64,000 nt of DNA from Bacteroidales bacterium (GCA_025355465.1 JANXZO010000024.1:62001-126000); one strand, 5' to 3'. Positions 27,606 through 36,676 are shown, numbered from the stretch's first letter. Notes: generated by a model not told the origin, from the sequence alone. Made by a program: numbers and translations.

Positions 27606-28973
27606 TTACCCGAAGAGCCTTTTATAAATATCTTCAATCTTGCCGAAAGGCAGAACCTGGATGGTATATCTTTTGAAATCGACACCTCTTGTGTTGTATT
27701 TCGAGATGAATATACGTTCGAATCCCAGCTTGTCTGCTTCCGAGATACGTTGTTCAACCCGATTAATGGGCCGGATCTCCCCGCTGAGGCCTACTTCGGC
27801 GGCAAAGCAGGTTTTGGAATCGATAGGAGAGTCCTGGTTGGATGACAGAACCGCTGCAACCACGGCGAGGTCGATGGCCGGATCGTCAACTTTGATACCG
27901 CCGGCAATGTTCAGAAAGACATCTTTATGCCCAAGCCGGAAGCCGCTGCGTTTTTCGAGAACGGCAAGCAGCATGTTAAGACGGCGTACATCAAACCCGG
28001 TGGCGGACCTTTGGGGTGTGCCATAAACGGCCGAGCTGACAAGCGCCTGGGTTTCGATCAGCATGGGCCGCATTCCCTCCACCATGGCAGCTATGGCAAT
28101 TCCGCTCACATTCTCGTCGCGCTGGCTGAGCAGTATTTCCGATGGGTTGGAGACTTCCCGCAGGCCGCTGTCGTTCATTTCATAAATGCCCAGTTCGGAT
28201 GTTGACCCGAACCGGTTTTTCAGGGATCTTAAAATGCGGTAACCATAATTTCGGTCGCCTTCAAATTGAAGCACTGTATCGACCATGTGCTCCAGCACCT
28301 TGGGCCCTGCCAGCGATCCGTCCTTGGTGATATGACCAATCAGGAAAACCGGAGTATTGGTGATCTTTGAATATTTCTGCATCTCGGCAGCACACTCCTT
28401 GATCTGCGAAACACTTCCGGAGGAGGATTCAATGAGGTCGGTTTGCAGGGTCTGAATCGAGTCGGCTATGATAATTCCCGGCTTCACATTTTCCAAGTGC
28501 TGGAATATCTTCTGGGTATTGGTCTCGGTGAGGATGAAGCAGTTTTCGTTTTTGATCCCGACCCGCTCTGCCCGCATCCGGATCTGTTGTTCACTCTCTT
28601 CCCCACTGATGTAAAGCACTTTTTGATCGGGGCATTTCAGCGCCACCTGGAGCATGAGTGTTGATTTGCCTATGCCCGGCTCACCGCCAATAAGGGTTAA
28701 GGACCCGGGAACGAGTCCGCCTCCCAGCACCCGGTTGAGTTCCTGGTCGTGGGTATTTATCCTGGCCTCATGGCTGAAGGTAACATCAGAAATTTTAATG
28801 GGAATAACCGATCGGGGATCGCGGATTGAGGATGCCAGAGATCCCTTTTCCTCCCGTTGTATGACCTCCTCCACAAAAGTATTCCACTGTCCGCAGGCAT
28901 TGCATTTGCCCATCCATTTTGGTGACTGTGCCCCGCAATTCTGACAAAAGAATGCGGTTTTTACCTTTGACAT
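27606..28973 (-). CDS. radA: DNA repair protein RadA
   Basis: 455 residues. The C4 zinc finger uses Cys10, Cys13, Cys24 and Cys27; Walker A GGEPGIGKST is near 95; Walker B is IIIADSIQTL; the RadA-specific KNRFG motif is present; and a Lon-protease-like C-terminal domain follows (GFDVRRLNMLLAVLEKR; AEVGLSGEIRPI). It is a DnaB-type helicase that helps branch migration in recombination. It is the last or next-to-last gene of a minus-strand string from panC. Confidence 0.97.
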   Translation of the reverse strand: MSKVKTAFFCQNCGAQSPKWMGKCNACGQWNTFVEEVIQREEKGSLASSIRDPRSVIPIKISDVTFSHEARINTHDQELNRVLGGGLVPGSLTLIGGEPGIGKSTLMLQVALKCPDQKVLYISGEESEQQIRMRAERVGIKNENCFILTETNTQKIFQHLENVKPGIIIADSIQTLQTDLIESSSGSVSQIKECAAEMQKYSKITNTPVFLIGHITKDGSLAGPKVLEHMVDTVLQFEGDRNYGYRILRSLKNRFGSTSELGIYEMNDSGLREVSNPSEILLSQRDENVSGIAIAAMVEGMRPMLIETQALVSSAVYGTPQRSATGFDVRRLNMLLAVLEKRSGFRLGHKDVFLNIAGGIKVDDPAIDLAVVAAVLSSNQDSPIDSKTCFAAEVGLSGEIRPINRVEQRISEADKLGFERIFISKYNTRGVDFKRYTIQVLPFGKIEDIYKRLFG

Positions 28974-28987
28974 GGGAAGGTGTTTTG

Positions 28988-29485
28988 TTACATGTGAATT
29001 TTATGTGTTTTTTCTATGGTATGGGTAGTTGAATAGCCTTTTACCAGGTCGATGGTAACAACTTCGCCACCCCGTGCTTTTACAATATCAGCACCCACGA
29101 TCTCCTTTTCATCATAATCTTTGCCTTTAACCAGCACATCGGGCTGAATGACCTGGATCAGGTTGAAAGGGGTGTCTTCAGAAAACACAACCACCCCGTC
29201 AACAAAACTAAAGGCTGCCAACGTTATCTCCCGGGCAGACTCCTTGTTGACCGGCCGGTGAGGGCCTTTAATCCGGTGAACAGATTCATCGGAGTTCAGT
29301 CCGACGATCAGAATATGGCCAAGGTCGCGCGCCTGGGCAAGGTACTCAACATGTCCAAGATGAATAATGTCAAAACATCCGTTGGTAAATACGATCTTTT
29401 TTTCCTTAAAACGCCAGATAGCGATCTGCTTTTGAATTTGCTCGATCGTGAATATTTTACTTTTTATGACCTTGAGATTTTCCAT
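28988..29485 (-). CDS. rfaE2: Heptose 1-phosphate adenylyltransferase (RfaE2, HldE C-terminal type)
   Basis: 165 residues, a stand-alone nucleotidyltransferase: TNGCFDIIHLGHVEYL contains the HxGH site (His42 and His45), GLNSDESVHRIKGPHRPVN follows, and VKGKDYDEKEIVGAD is the ISSTT-equivalent part. It activates D-glycero-beta-D-manno-heptose 1-phosphate with ATP for LPS or S-layer/glycan heptose. The kinase half (HldA/RfaE1) is not nearby. The start overlaps the end of the flippase gene by 29 bases. Confidence 0.92.
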   Translation of the reverse strand: MENLKVIKSKIFTIEQIQKQIAIWRFKEKKIVFTNGCFDIIHLGHVEYLAQARDLGHILIVGLNSDESVHRIKGPHRPVNKESAREITLAAFSFVDGVVVFSEDTPFNLIQVIQPDVLVKGKDYDEKEIVGADIVKARGGEVVTIDLVKGYSTTHTIEKTHKIHM

Positions 29486-30515
29486 TATATTGCTTATTGA
29501 AGGATAAAAGGATTAAAGAGGCTCCGCCGATGATCAGGATCATGGCCGTTTGGGCAGTCCATACAATCCAGCCAAGTGCAAGTCCGGTTGTTTTAGCAAT
29601 TCCATAAAGCAGCAGCGTCTCCTGCACAATGGCAGGATATAGTCCGATGCCGCCCGGCGTGATCATGATGCCGATGCTGCCGAGTACAAGGGCCGAAAGG
29701 CCTGCCCCTGGTGAAATGGCAGATGTTTCAGCAAAGCAAAAGAAACAAACGTAAAGCATTAAATAATACAAGGCCCAGATGGCCACCGAATAAAAGATGA
29801 AAAGTCCGGGTTTGCTGATCTGGCTTAGTGATTTTAATCCCTCCCAGAAACCGTGGGCAAGGTTCAGGACTTTACCGAAAAAGGCGGAGGATGCTATCTT
29901 CTTTCTTGAGAGGAACACAAAAACCGCAACCCCTGCAATGACGATGGCTGCGATAAGGAAGAACATCCGGTTGAAGATCGGATTGGCGAACTTTGCAGCA
30001 ACTTTCGGATAGATATTTGCATCAAGATACCTGTCGATGGTTCCAACCTGGGTAAAGATCATCATTACAAAGAGGGCAAGAAAAAGGAACATATCAATAG
30101 CCCGTTCGGTAATTACGGTGCCGAAGGATTTATTAAAAGGGATCTTCTCGTATTTTGCAAGAATTCCGCAACGGGTAACCTCACCCAATCTTGGAAATGC
30201 CATGTTTGCAAAATAACCGACCATTACGGCAAAAAAAGTTGTTTTAAATGAAGGCTTGTACCCCATCGGCTCGAAAAACAACATCCATCTGAGCGAACGA
30301 AGAACGTGACTCAGGATCCCCAGTACGATAGCCAGGATGACCCAATTGTAATTTGCAGTCTGGAATGAGTTTAGGATCTGTTTCCGTTCTTCCGGGCTTA
30401 ATCCGCGAAGCGATAACCAGATGATGACGAGTCCGAGTCCGAGAAACAGCACAAATTTAATGATCGTAGAACCCCAATTTTTACGGGGAGTCTGGCCGGC
30501 TACAAACTCAGTCAT
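29457..30515 (-). CDS. Flippase-like membrane protein (LPG synthase TM region, UPF0104)
   Basis: 352 residues with about eight hydrophobic segments, beginning after a short charged N-terminus (TIIKFVLFLGLGLVIIWLSL). LRSLRWMLFFEPMGYKPSF and PRLGEVTRCGILAKYEKIPF are the conserved cytoplasmic patches of the YbhN/AglD/MprF-like domain, and GSIGIMITPGGIGLYP is the late glycine-rich motif. No aminoacyl-transfer domain is attached. The family moves or modifies lipids; substrate unknown. It is 5 bases downstream of panD. Confidence 0.85.
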   Translation of the reverse strand: MTEFVAGQTPRKNWGSTIIKFVLFLGLGLVIIWLSLRGLSPEERKQILNSFQTANYNWVILAIVLGILSHVLRSLRWMLFFEPMGYKPSFKTTFFAVMVGYFANMAFPRLGEVTRCGILAKYEKIPFNKSFGTVITERAIDMFLFLALFVMMIFTQVGTIDRYLDANIYPKVAAKFANPIFNRMFFLIAAIVIAGVAVFVFLSRKKIASSAFFGKVLNLAHGFWEGLKSLSQISKPGLFIFYSVAIWALYYLMLYVCFFCFAETSAISPGAGLSALVLGSIGIMITPGGIGLYPAIVQETLLLYGIAKTTGLALGWIVWTAQTAMILIIGGASLILLSFNKQYNGKSQGHKK

Positions 30516-30520
30516 TCAGA

Positions 30521-30880
30521 TTACTTTTTACCCTTAGGAAGTTTATTCTCAGAATCAGGAAATGCAATTGCAGGTTTGAATTTCTTCGCAGCTTCAAACT
30601 CCATGCCGGCATAGGAAACAATAATTACGATGTCGCCGGGTAAAAATTTTCTTGCAGCAGCACCGTTCAGACAGATTGTGCCGCTCCTTTTTTTTCCTTT
30701 GATGACATACGTCTCAATCCGTTCTCCGTTATTGATATTCAGCACCTGTACCTTTTCAAATTCAATCAGATTGGCGGTATTCATCAGGTCCTCGTCAATG
30801 GTAATACTGCCAACATAATTGATGTTGGCGTCGGTGACGGTAGCACGATGAATCTTCGATTTTAATACTTGAATATGCAT
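30521..30880 (-). CDS. panD: Aspartate 1-decarboxylase proenzyme
   Basis: 119 residues from the ATG at 30880. The self-cleavage site Gly24-Ser25 (NYVGSITID) falls at the same positions as in E. coli PanD, which supports this start over the ATG one codon upstream. [18 protein letters not shown] is the second conserved block. The pyruvoyl enzyme makes beta-alanine for pantothenate. It lies just 12 bases after panC, the enzyme that uses its product. Confidence 0.96.
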   Translation of the reverse strand: MHIQVLKSKIHRATVTDANINYVGSITIDEDLMNTANLIEFEKVQVLNINNGERIETYVIKGKKRSGTICLNGAAARKFLPGDIVIIVSYAGMEFEAAKKFKPAIAFPDSENKLPKGKK

Positions 30881-30892
30881 CATGCTGCAAAA

Positions 30893-31744
30893 TTACGAAA
30901 AAAGTTCAATATTGTCGATCAGTCGCACCTCGCCAAGTTTAACAGCCACAAATGCTACTGCACGATCTTTTGCGCCAGCCTGCTGTATGGGGAGAAGCGT
31001 CTCTTGGTCGCTGATCTCAAAATATTCCACCGATAAACCAGCGACCTCTTCAATGCTTCTTGTGGCCCAGATCTTCACCTCGGCAACTGATTTTCTATCC
31101 AATTCATCCTTTACCTTACTGAGCACCTCGTAAATTCTGGGCGCAATAAGCCGTTCGGAGGCACTTAGCCGCATGTTTCTTGAGCTCATAGCGAGACCGT
31201 CGGGCTCCCTCACGGTGTTGCACGGGACAATCGTTACCGGCATCGATAATGACTTCACCAGGTGCTGAATAATAGCCAGCTGCTGGAAATCTTTTTTACC
31301 GAAATAGGCCCGATCCGGGGCGACAATTTCAAAAAGTTTCTTTACGACCACGGCAACCCCTTTAAAATGCCCCGGCCTGTACTTTCCCTCCATCACTTTA
31401 TCCAGCATTCCAAAGTCGATGTCAAGGTCATCTGCCTGGTTGTCAGGGTACATCTCATCGGTACCGGGTACAAAAATAAGGTCACAACCCGCTCCATCCA
31501 GCAATTTTTCATCCCGATCAAGGGTTCGTGGATATTTTTTCAGATCTTCAGGGTTGTTAAACTGAATGGGATTCACAAAAATGCTGCACACGGTAAAGTC
31601 ATTCTCGGCACAGGACCTCCGGATCAGCTGCAAATGTCCTTCATGCAGCGCCCCCATGGTAGGAACAAAGCCTATGCTGGCGCCCCGGGACTTCTTGTTC
31701 CTGATCAGGAGCTTCGCCTCTGTGATGGTGGTTACAAGATTCAT
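30893..31744 (-). CDS. panC: Pantothenate synthetase
   Basis: 283 residues. FVPTMGALHEGHLQLI near the N-terminus contains the HIGH-type site (HEGH); YRPGHFKGVAVVVKKLF, GKKDFQQLAII and MSSRNMRLS are the pantoate and ATP sites. It joins pantoate and beta-alanine. The ATG at 31744 (MNLVTTITEAK) gives the family N-terminus; 16 residues upstream in frame are not used. First gene of panC-panD-flippase-rfaE2-radA. panB, which completes the pathway, is 20 kb away in another run. Confidence 0.96.
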   Translation of the reverse strand: MNLVTTITEAKLLIRNKKSRGASIGFVPTMGALHEGHLQLIRRSCAENDFTVCSIFVNPIQFNNPEDLKKYPRTLDRDEKLLDGAGCDLIFVPGTDEMYPDNQADDLDIDFGMLDKVMEGKYRPGHFKGVAVVVKKLFEIVAPDRAYFGKKDFQQLAIIQHLVKSLSMPVTIVPCNTVREPDGLAMSSRNMRLSASERLIAPRIYEVLSKVKDELDRKSVAEVKIWATRSIEEVAGLSVEYFEISDQETLLPIQQAGAKDRAVAFVAVKLGEVRLIDNIELFS

Positions 31745-31781
31745 CGGTATCGCGGGATTTTTTTGAAAATGAACAAGTGTG

Positions 31782-31789
31782 CAAAAGTA
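31782..31789 (-). promoter_or_regulatory. -7 element of panC
   Basis: TACTTTTG on the minus strand fits TAnnTTTG, about 38 bases before the panC start and directly beyond the amtB terminator. No clear -33 seen. Confidence 0.35.
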
Positions 31790-31792
31790 CAA

Positions 31793-31821
31793 AGAAAAAG
31801 GTCCCGGAGAACCGGGACCTT
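31793..31821 (-). terminator. Rho-independent terminator of amt
   Basis: AAGGTCCCGG (31798-31807) pairs perfectly with CCGGGACCTT (31812-31821) around an AGAA loop; reading the minus strand, a T-rich run follows at 31800-31793. It lies 32 bases past the amt stop codon. Confidence 0.85.
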
Positions 31822-31852
31822 AAAACTACAAGATCAGAATGTTGAAGACGAA

Positions 31853-33082
31853 TTAGAGGGAGCCTTCGTCATAGGCAGATTCTCCATGCAGGGCGACATC
31901 CAGGCCAAGTTTTTCATGTTCCTCATCCACTCTTACCTTTGTGATCAGGTTGATCAGCGCAAGCATTATATAGGTAAAAATGAATGCATATGCTGCTGAC
32001 GCAATCACCACGATAAGCTGTTTGAAAAAGAAAGTGCTCTCTCCAAACCATAAACCCTCGGCAGCAACAGCAGGGTTAATCGCTTTAGTCGCAAAAACCC
32101 CAAGCAAAATTGTACCCAGAACGCCGCCGACGCCGTGTACTCCCCACACATCCAGGGCATCATCCCATTTCATTTTGTTTTTTAGCATGACAGCAAGGTA
32201 GCAGCAAATTCCTGCAGCTACCCCGATTATAGGTGCTGACCACATGGGTACGAACCCCGCACAGGGTGTTATGGTTGCCAATCCTGCGATCGAACCGGTG
32301 AGTAATCCGATCAGTTTGGGCTTTCGTTCCCGGGTCCATTCGATGGCTACCCAGGCTGCTGTTGCGAAAGAGGCAGCCACATCGGTGTTGATAAACGCAA
32401 GCGCCGTGATTTTATCGACCTGGAGTTCGCTGCCGGCATTGAACCCGTACCAGCCAAACCATAAGAGTCCGCTTCCGATGGCAACCAGCGGTATACTGTT
32501 GGGTGTTGAATTTTTATCGCTCCGCGCACCCACAAAAAAGACCGCGGCGAGGGCTGCAAAACCAGCTGTTGCATGAACCACAATGCCTCCTGCAAAATCA
32601 AGGATTCCCCATTGGGCAAGTAAACCACCACCCCAGATCATATGTACGAACGGGTAGTAAACGAGGATCTGCCAAACAGTCAGGAAGATCATGTAGGCAC
32701 TGAATCGTACGCGATTTACAAACGCTCCGGTGATCAGGGCAGGTGTAATAATGGCAAACATCATCTGATATACGATAAAGACGATCTCCGGTATCTTACC
32801 GTTGCCGGTATATAATGTATCAATGGAGATGCCGTGCAGAAAGGCTTTGTCAAAATTTCCAAAGAATCCGCCTTCTCCACCACTGAAACAGAGTGAATAC
32901 CCGAAAGTAACCCAGAGAACTGTTGTCCAGCCAAGGGATGCAAAACTCTGGATCATGATTCCGAGGATGTTTCGCTTGGTGGCCAATCCGCCATAAAAGA
33001 ACGCCAGTGCAGGCGTCATTAACATAACCAGGCTGGCCGACAGCAGCATAAACCCGGTTGAACCAACATCGATTGTACCCAT
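31853..33082 (-). CDS. amt: Ammonium transporter, Amt family
   Basis: 409 residues, 11 transmembrane segments expected. The phenylalanine/tryptophan gate region and the twin-histidine pore are visible: GGIVVHATAGFAALAA (first His) and DVWGVHGVGGVLGTIL (second His); ITPCAGFVPMWSAPIIG is another family block. It moves ammonium or ammonia across the inner membrane. No glnK-type regulator adjoins it. A TorF-like gene lies upstream on the same strand, separated by 118 bases with 8-mer repeats. Confidence 0.95.
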   Translation of the reverse strand: MGTIDVGSTGFMLLSASLVMLMTPALAFFYGGLATKRNILGIMIQSFASLGWTTVLWVTFGYSLCFSGGEGGFFGNFDKAFLHGISIDTLYTGNGKIPEIVFIVYQMMFAIITPALITGAFVNRVRFSAYMIFLTVWQILVYYPFVHMIWGGGLLAQWGILDFAGGIVVHATAGFAALAAVFFVGARSDKNSTPNSIPLVAIGSGLLWFGWYGFNAGSELQVDKITALAFINTDVAASFATAAWVAIEWTRERKPKLIGLLTGSIAGLATITPCAGFVPMWSAPIIGVAAGICCYLAVMLKNKMKWDDALDVWGVHGVGGVLGTILLGVFATKAINPAVAAEGLWFGESTFFFKQLIVVIASAAYAFIFTYIMLALINLITKVRVDEEHEKLGLDVALHGESAYDEGSL

Positions 33083-33132
33083 AATTACGATTTTAGATTT
33101 GACGATTTCGATTTACGATTGAAGTATTTTTT

Positions 33133-33172
33133 AAGTCACAAAGTCACAGAGTAACAGCGTCACAGCGTCAAT
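33133..33172 (+). repeat. Tandem 8-mer tract (AAGTCACA type)
   Basis: Five units with an 8-base period: AAGTCACA (33133), AAGTCACA (33141), GAGTAACA (33149), GCGTCACA (33157) and GCGTCAAT (33165). It lies between the TorF-like gene and amt. Confidence 0.8.
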
Positions 33173-33174
33173 TG

Positions 33175-33198
33175 TTTTCGCTATTTCACCATTTCGCC
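33175..33198 (+). repeat. Tandem 8-mer tract (ATTTCRCY type)
   Basis: Units TTTTCGCT (33175), ATTTCACC (33183) and ATTTCGCC (33191), the same sequence class as the tracts before obgE and before dnaK. It ends 3 bases from the stop codon of the TorF-like gene. Confidence 0.75.
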
Positions 33199-33200
33199 AT

Positions 33201-34022
33201 TTACAAGGTAATCCCCACAACAAGGAATACACTTTCCGCCTGCGGATTGGTGATGGCGGAAACATAAATTGGCAGAGAAAATTTCTCCGTGATGGGAATT
33301 GTTTTTGAAGCGGTGAGCCCGCAATTGACAAACCCGGCATAATCTCCATACCAGGCTGATCCGAATGCGATGGCTGCTGCGAATGGCTTCAGATCAACCC
33401 CTATCTTTTTGAGTTTAAAAATATAGGCAGCCTCAATGTAAGTTGAGTAGTTGTTCGTTGATCCGGCTCCATAAATCCCCAGGCTGTCCTTGCCCTTATC
33501 GGCTCCGTAAAAGAATGTCGAAACACACAACTGCAACGGAAATTTTTCCGGACCGGCAAACATGAGGCATCCTTCCAGGGTATGTCCGGTTGTCGCATTC
33601 TTGTAATTATAATATTTATTGCCGTCGTTGGCATTGAGGGGGTTGGGAAAGAAAAAATCGGTTACCTGAAGGGTAAACCATTTGTAAGTATAACAAACGT
33701 AGAGGTCAAGTTCGGCATAGTGCCCCATGTTTACCAGGGTTGTATCGTTGATCTTTTTGGTAGACTGTGCCAGCCCGTAGCTTCCCCAGGCGCCGATTTT
33801 GAAACCCGCTACTGAAAACGAAATGTTGGGTTGAACAGAAGGAGAGTTTCCGTAATCGCGGCCCCGCCAGATATACCGGCTCACGAGATCAGCTCCCAGA
33901 TTGAATTGAGCAGGAGCTTTAACTGTTTCATAGGGCTCGGAGGATTCCTGGGCGACACCCAAATTGGCCTGCATGATGATTAACAGGACGACCAGGAAAA
34001 GAAAGGTAAATGTGTTCTTCAT
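33201..34022 (-). CDS. TorF-like putative outer-membrane protein (copy 2)
   Basis: 273 residues, signal peptide to about residue 24 (MQANLGVAQ). [20 protein letters not shown] opens the barrel, [19 protein letters not shown] and GPEKFPLQLCVSTFFYG follow, and it ends VFLVVGITL. It aligns without large gaps to the copy at 15596-16420 (for example both have NPQAxSxFLVxGI at the end). TorF-type genes next to ammonium transporters are known to me as a recurring arrangement, which would point to nitrogen compounds, but no substrate is established. Upstream of it is a NarX/NarL-type pair. Confidence 0.8.
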   Translation of the reverse strand: MKNTFTFLFLVVLLIIMQANLGVAQESSEPYETVKAPAQFNLGADLVSRYIWRGRDYGNSPSVQPNISFSVAGFKIGAWGSYGLAQSTKKINDTTLVNMGHYAELDLYVCYTYKWFTLQVTDFFFPNPLNANDGNKYYNYKNATTGHTLEGCLMFAGPEKFPLQLCVSTFFYGADKGKDSLGIYGAGSTNNYSTYIEAAYIFKLKKIGVDLKPFAAAIAFGSAWYGDYAGFVNCGLTASKTIPITEKFSLPIYVSAITNPQAESVFLVVGITL

Positions 34023-34055
34023 TGCTGTGAATTTTTCTGTTCATGTTTTCACATG

Positions 34056-34087
34056 CAATGTTAGGGTGATCGGCTCTCACCTGCAAT
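34056..34087 (-). promoter_or_regulatory. Possible promoter of the TorF-like/amt unit
   Basis: On the minus strand ATTG (34087-34084) and TAACATTG (34063-34056, one mismatch to TAnnTTTG) are 20 bases apart. The -7 part is inside the 12-mer CAATGTTAGGGT shared with two other upstream regions. Confidence 0.4.
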
Positions 34088-34202
34088 CCTGTAAACTACT
34101 GAAATTTAGGGCAGTGTATTCCCCGTTGACCATGCGTAAATCACGTATTGTCAACGAAAGAAATACTTATTATTCAGATTTGCTGAAATTATTAACCACT
34201 GC

Positions 34203-34862
34203 CTAAATCTCCACAAACTTGTTTTTGATGGCAAACTTGATGAGCTCAACCGTACTCTTCAGTTCAAGTTTTTTCATGATGTGGTTCTTGTGGGTTTCAA
34301 CAGTCCGGATGCTGATATCGAGTTTATCGCTGATCTCCTTGTTGATATATCCTTCGGCAAAAAGTTTCAGGATTTCGATCTCACGCAAGGTAAGCTGAAC
34401 CGCAGGGCGACTGGGTGCAGAGTCATCCTCTTTGGCTTTGCGGACATAACTCCGCAGCATGATCTTTGAGATGGAGTCGGAGAAAAACTCTTCCCCCTTA
34501 AAAATTGCGTGAATGGCATTCAGAAGTTCTTCGCGGGAAGTATTCTTTGGAAGGTAACCTCTTGCCCCTGCCTTTACCGAGTTGAAGATAAAATCCTCGT
34601 TGGTATACATTGACAGGATCAATACATGCATGTCAGGATATTCAACGGTTATCCGCTTCGTGATCTCAATCCCGGTTGTATCCGGAAGGGAGATATCCAG
34701 AATAAGGATATCGGGCGGGTTCGTTGCGATCTTTTCAAAGCACTCTTTGCCTGTTGATGCCTCTCCGATAATATCGAGGTTCGCAGCACCCATTAATAAG
34801 GCCTTAATCCCGTCTCTCACCAGCTGGTGATCATCCACGAGGAAAATCCTGATTGCCGACAT
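34203..34862 (-). CDS. NarL/FixJ-type response regulator
   Basis: 219 residues. Receiver at 1-120: D10-D11, phospho-acceptor Asp56 in ILILDISLP, and the lysine in GYLPKNTS. The C-terminal LuxR HTH is clear (LTLREIEILKLFAEGYINKE, SIRTVETHKNHIMKKLE). I use the ATG at 34862 (MSAIRIFLVDDHQ), which overlaps the end of the kinase gene by 32 bases; the frame continues 7 codons upstream. Its partner is surely the kinase at 34831-36672. Targets unknown; the neighbouring TorF-like/amt genes are candidates. Confidence 0.92.
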   Translation of the reverse strand: MSAIRIFLVDDHQLVRDGIKALLMGAANLDIIGEASTGKECFEKIATNPPDILILDISLPDTTGIEITKRITVEYPDMHVLILSMYTNEDFIFNSVKAGARGYLPKNTSREELLNAIHAIFKGEEFFSDSISKIMLRSYVRKAKEDDSAPSRPAVQLTLREIEILKLFAEGYINKEISDKLDISIRTVETHKNHIMKKLELKSTVELIKFAIKNKFVEI

Positions 34863-36672
34863 AAGGTATGGTAATTGGAACAATAACTGTTATGATGGTC
34901 CCCTTTCCGGGTGTTGATTTGATCTCGATAGTGCCTTGCAGCAGACTTGCTCGTTCATTCATGTTATGGATCCCGTTTCCACCTTCCTTCCCGGCATTTT
35001 CAAGTGAAAATCCCTTCCCGTTATCGCGGATCACCAGGGTCAACTTTTCAAATTCACGGACCAGCGTAACATGTACCTCCCCGGCTTCGGCATGTTTTAC
35101 AATATTGCTGAGGGCCTCCTGGGTAAGTCTGTAAATATAGGTCTTGGTCTTTTTATCGAGATCTTCAAAACTACCTTTCGAGACAAACTGGATACGAAGA
35201 CCACTGAGTTCTTCGGTATCTGCAAAGAGATTACGGAATGCGATGGTGATTCCGAAGGCTTCAAGGACGGAGGGCATCAGGTTGTTGGATATCCGGCGGA
35301 CTTCATCGATTATGGTGTCGAAATATTTTTTCAACTCCTGGATCGAATTCTTGATTTCCCTCGCATCCTGGTAAAGTAAGCCTTCGAGCCGCAGTTTAAT
35401 CGCAATCAGCAACTGCCCTATCCCGTCGTGGAGTTCGCGCGACAACCGCTGACGTTCCATCTCCTCTCCGTCAATTACGCTCCGCAATCGACCAAAGCGT
35501 TCCTGCTGCAGGTCCGTTGTTTTTTCTTTGATCTGCCTTGCCATGATGTTAAATGCCTCGGTAAGGGCGCCGATTTCATCGCGGGTCTCGATCGGAAGGT
35601 CAATATCATAGCGCCCATGTCCGACATTAATCGCAGCATCTTTCAACCGGATCAAAGGTTTCGTGATCTGACGTGAAATGAAGAAAACGAATCCAAAGAA
35701 GATCGAAACAATGAGAATACTCAGAAACAGTATCCGGGTCCTTAGTTCGAAAACAGGAACCATGGCCTCCTTTATATCTATCTCGGCAAGAATTATCCAA
35801 TCGAGTCCTTTAATATTTATTCTGCTGAAGGAGGAGAGGACCGGAATACCCCGGTAATCGTTCGTAATAATGCAACCTTCGGATCCGGAATAGGCCTCGA
35901 TGGCGGGTTTCGTTTTCACCTCGGTACGAAGAATGGAACCGGAGATGAACCGCGATGCAGAGCGCATCTTGTAGTCAGGGCCCACCAGATATGTCTCTCC
36001 CGACAGTCCGAGTCCGCTTGCCGGATTATTGTTTAGCATGATGAAATTGATGGCATCGGCCGAGAGTTCAAGGAAGAGTGTGCCCAGGTTTATTTGCTTC
36101 CCGTCTTTTGTCCCGGTTATCATTGTGGCCATGAACATGACTGTTTTTCCGCTGAGCGAATCAGTCAATTCATCCGAGATCATAACCTCTCCGGGACCAC
36201 ATTTTTTATTAAAATTTTCCGGATCGGGAAGTGAAGGATCGGACCTGTTTATCCGCGACTCATTTTCGGCAAAGTTGCCATTAACCATTGAACCATCTGC
36301 CCTCACGATATGAAATGCGGGAAAATAACTGCCCAGCGACTGGTATTTATGCAGGTACTCTTTTACAGAAGAGAGCGGTGGCTTTTTATCCGGGTCACCG
36401 TTCTGCTGTGTGAGTAATTGTGTTTCGGAGGCCCCGGCAAGGAAGAGTAGATCATACCGGCGGTCACTGAAAAACTGTTCAATCTGGTTTTTCTTGACTA
36501 TTCGGAGCGAAGTCAGCTGGTCGAAAGTTCTGTTAAGAAGTGCCGTTTTGGCGCTGTAGTAGGAGAAAACGCTGAGTAGCGCAATTGCACCTATACCAAG
36601 TAGCAGGAAGTAGAGGATGAGTTTCTCTTTAAGAGAGATTATCTTCACAGGAAAGTTGTACTTTTGGTTCAC
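34831..36672 (-). CDS. NarX-type sensor histidine kinase
   Basis: 613 residues. Transmembrane helix 1 is at about 19-37 (LYFLLLGIGAIALLSVFSYY). A large periplasmic domain of about 270 residues (dCache-like: SGETYLVGPDYKMRSASRF) comes next, then helix 2 at about 313-333 and HAMP. The HisKA_3 site has His415 in SRELHDGIGQ, and the ATPase domain ends IRDNGKGFSLENAGKEGG, NGIHNMNERAS. Start is GTG at 36672; no ATG precedes it. Together with the overlapping NarL-type gene it forms a classic two-component pair. Confidence 0.92.
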   Translation of the reverse strand: MNQKYNFPVKIISLKEKLILYFLLLGIGAIALLSVFSYYSAKTALLNRTFDQLTSLRIVKKNQIEQFFSDRRYDLLFLAGASETQLLTQQNGDPDKKPPLSSVKEYLHKYQSLGSYFPAFHIVRADGSMVNGNFAENESRINRSDPSLPDPENFNKKCGPGEVMISDELTDSLSGKTVMFMATMITGTKDGKQINLGTLFLELSADAINFIMLNNNPASGLGLSGETYLVGPDYKMRSASRFISGSILRTEVKTKPAIEAYSGSEGCIITNDYRGIPVLSSFSRINIKGLDWIILAEIDIKEAMVPVFELRTRILFLSILIVSIFFGFVFFISRQITKPLIRLKDAAINVGHGRYDIDLPIETRDEIGALTEAFNIMARQIKEKTTDLQQERFGRLRSVIDGEEMERQRLSRELHDGIGQLLIAIKLRLEGLLYQDAREIKNSIQELKKYFDTIIDEVRRISNNLMPSVLEAFGITIAFRNLFADTEELSGLRIQFVSKGSFEDLDKKTKTYIYRLTQEALSNIVKHAEAGEVHVTLVREFEKLTLVIRDNGKGFSLENAGKEGGNGIHNMNERASLLQGTIEIKSTPGKGTIITVIVPITIPYVGNQDFPRG

Positions 36673-36676
36673 TTTG

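Noticed and set aside
31262-31999. 245-codon plus-strand open frame across panC and the end of amt
   Set aside because: It overlaps two well-supported minus-strand genes and their terminator, and the translation resembles no protein family.
33133-33198. Short tandem repeats as a possible CRISPR array
   Set aside because: The units are 8 bases with no spacers between them, and no cas gene is present anywhere in the window.
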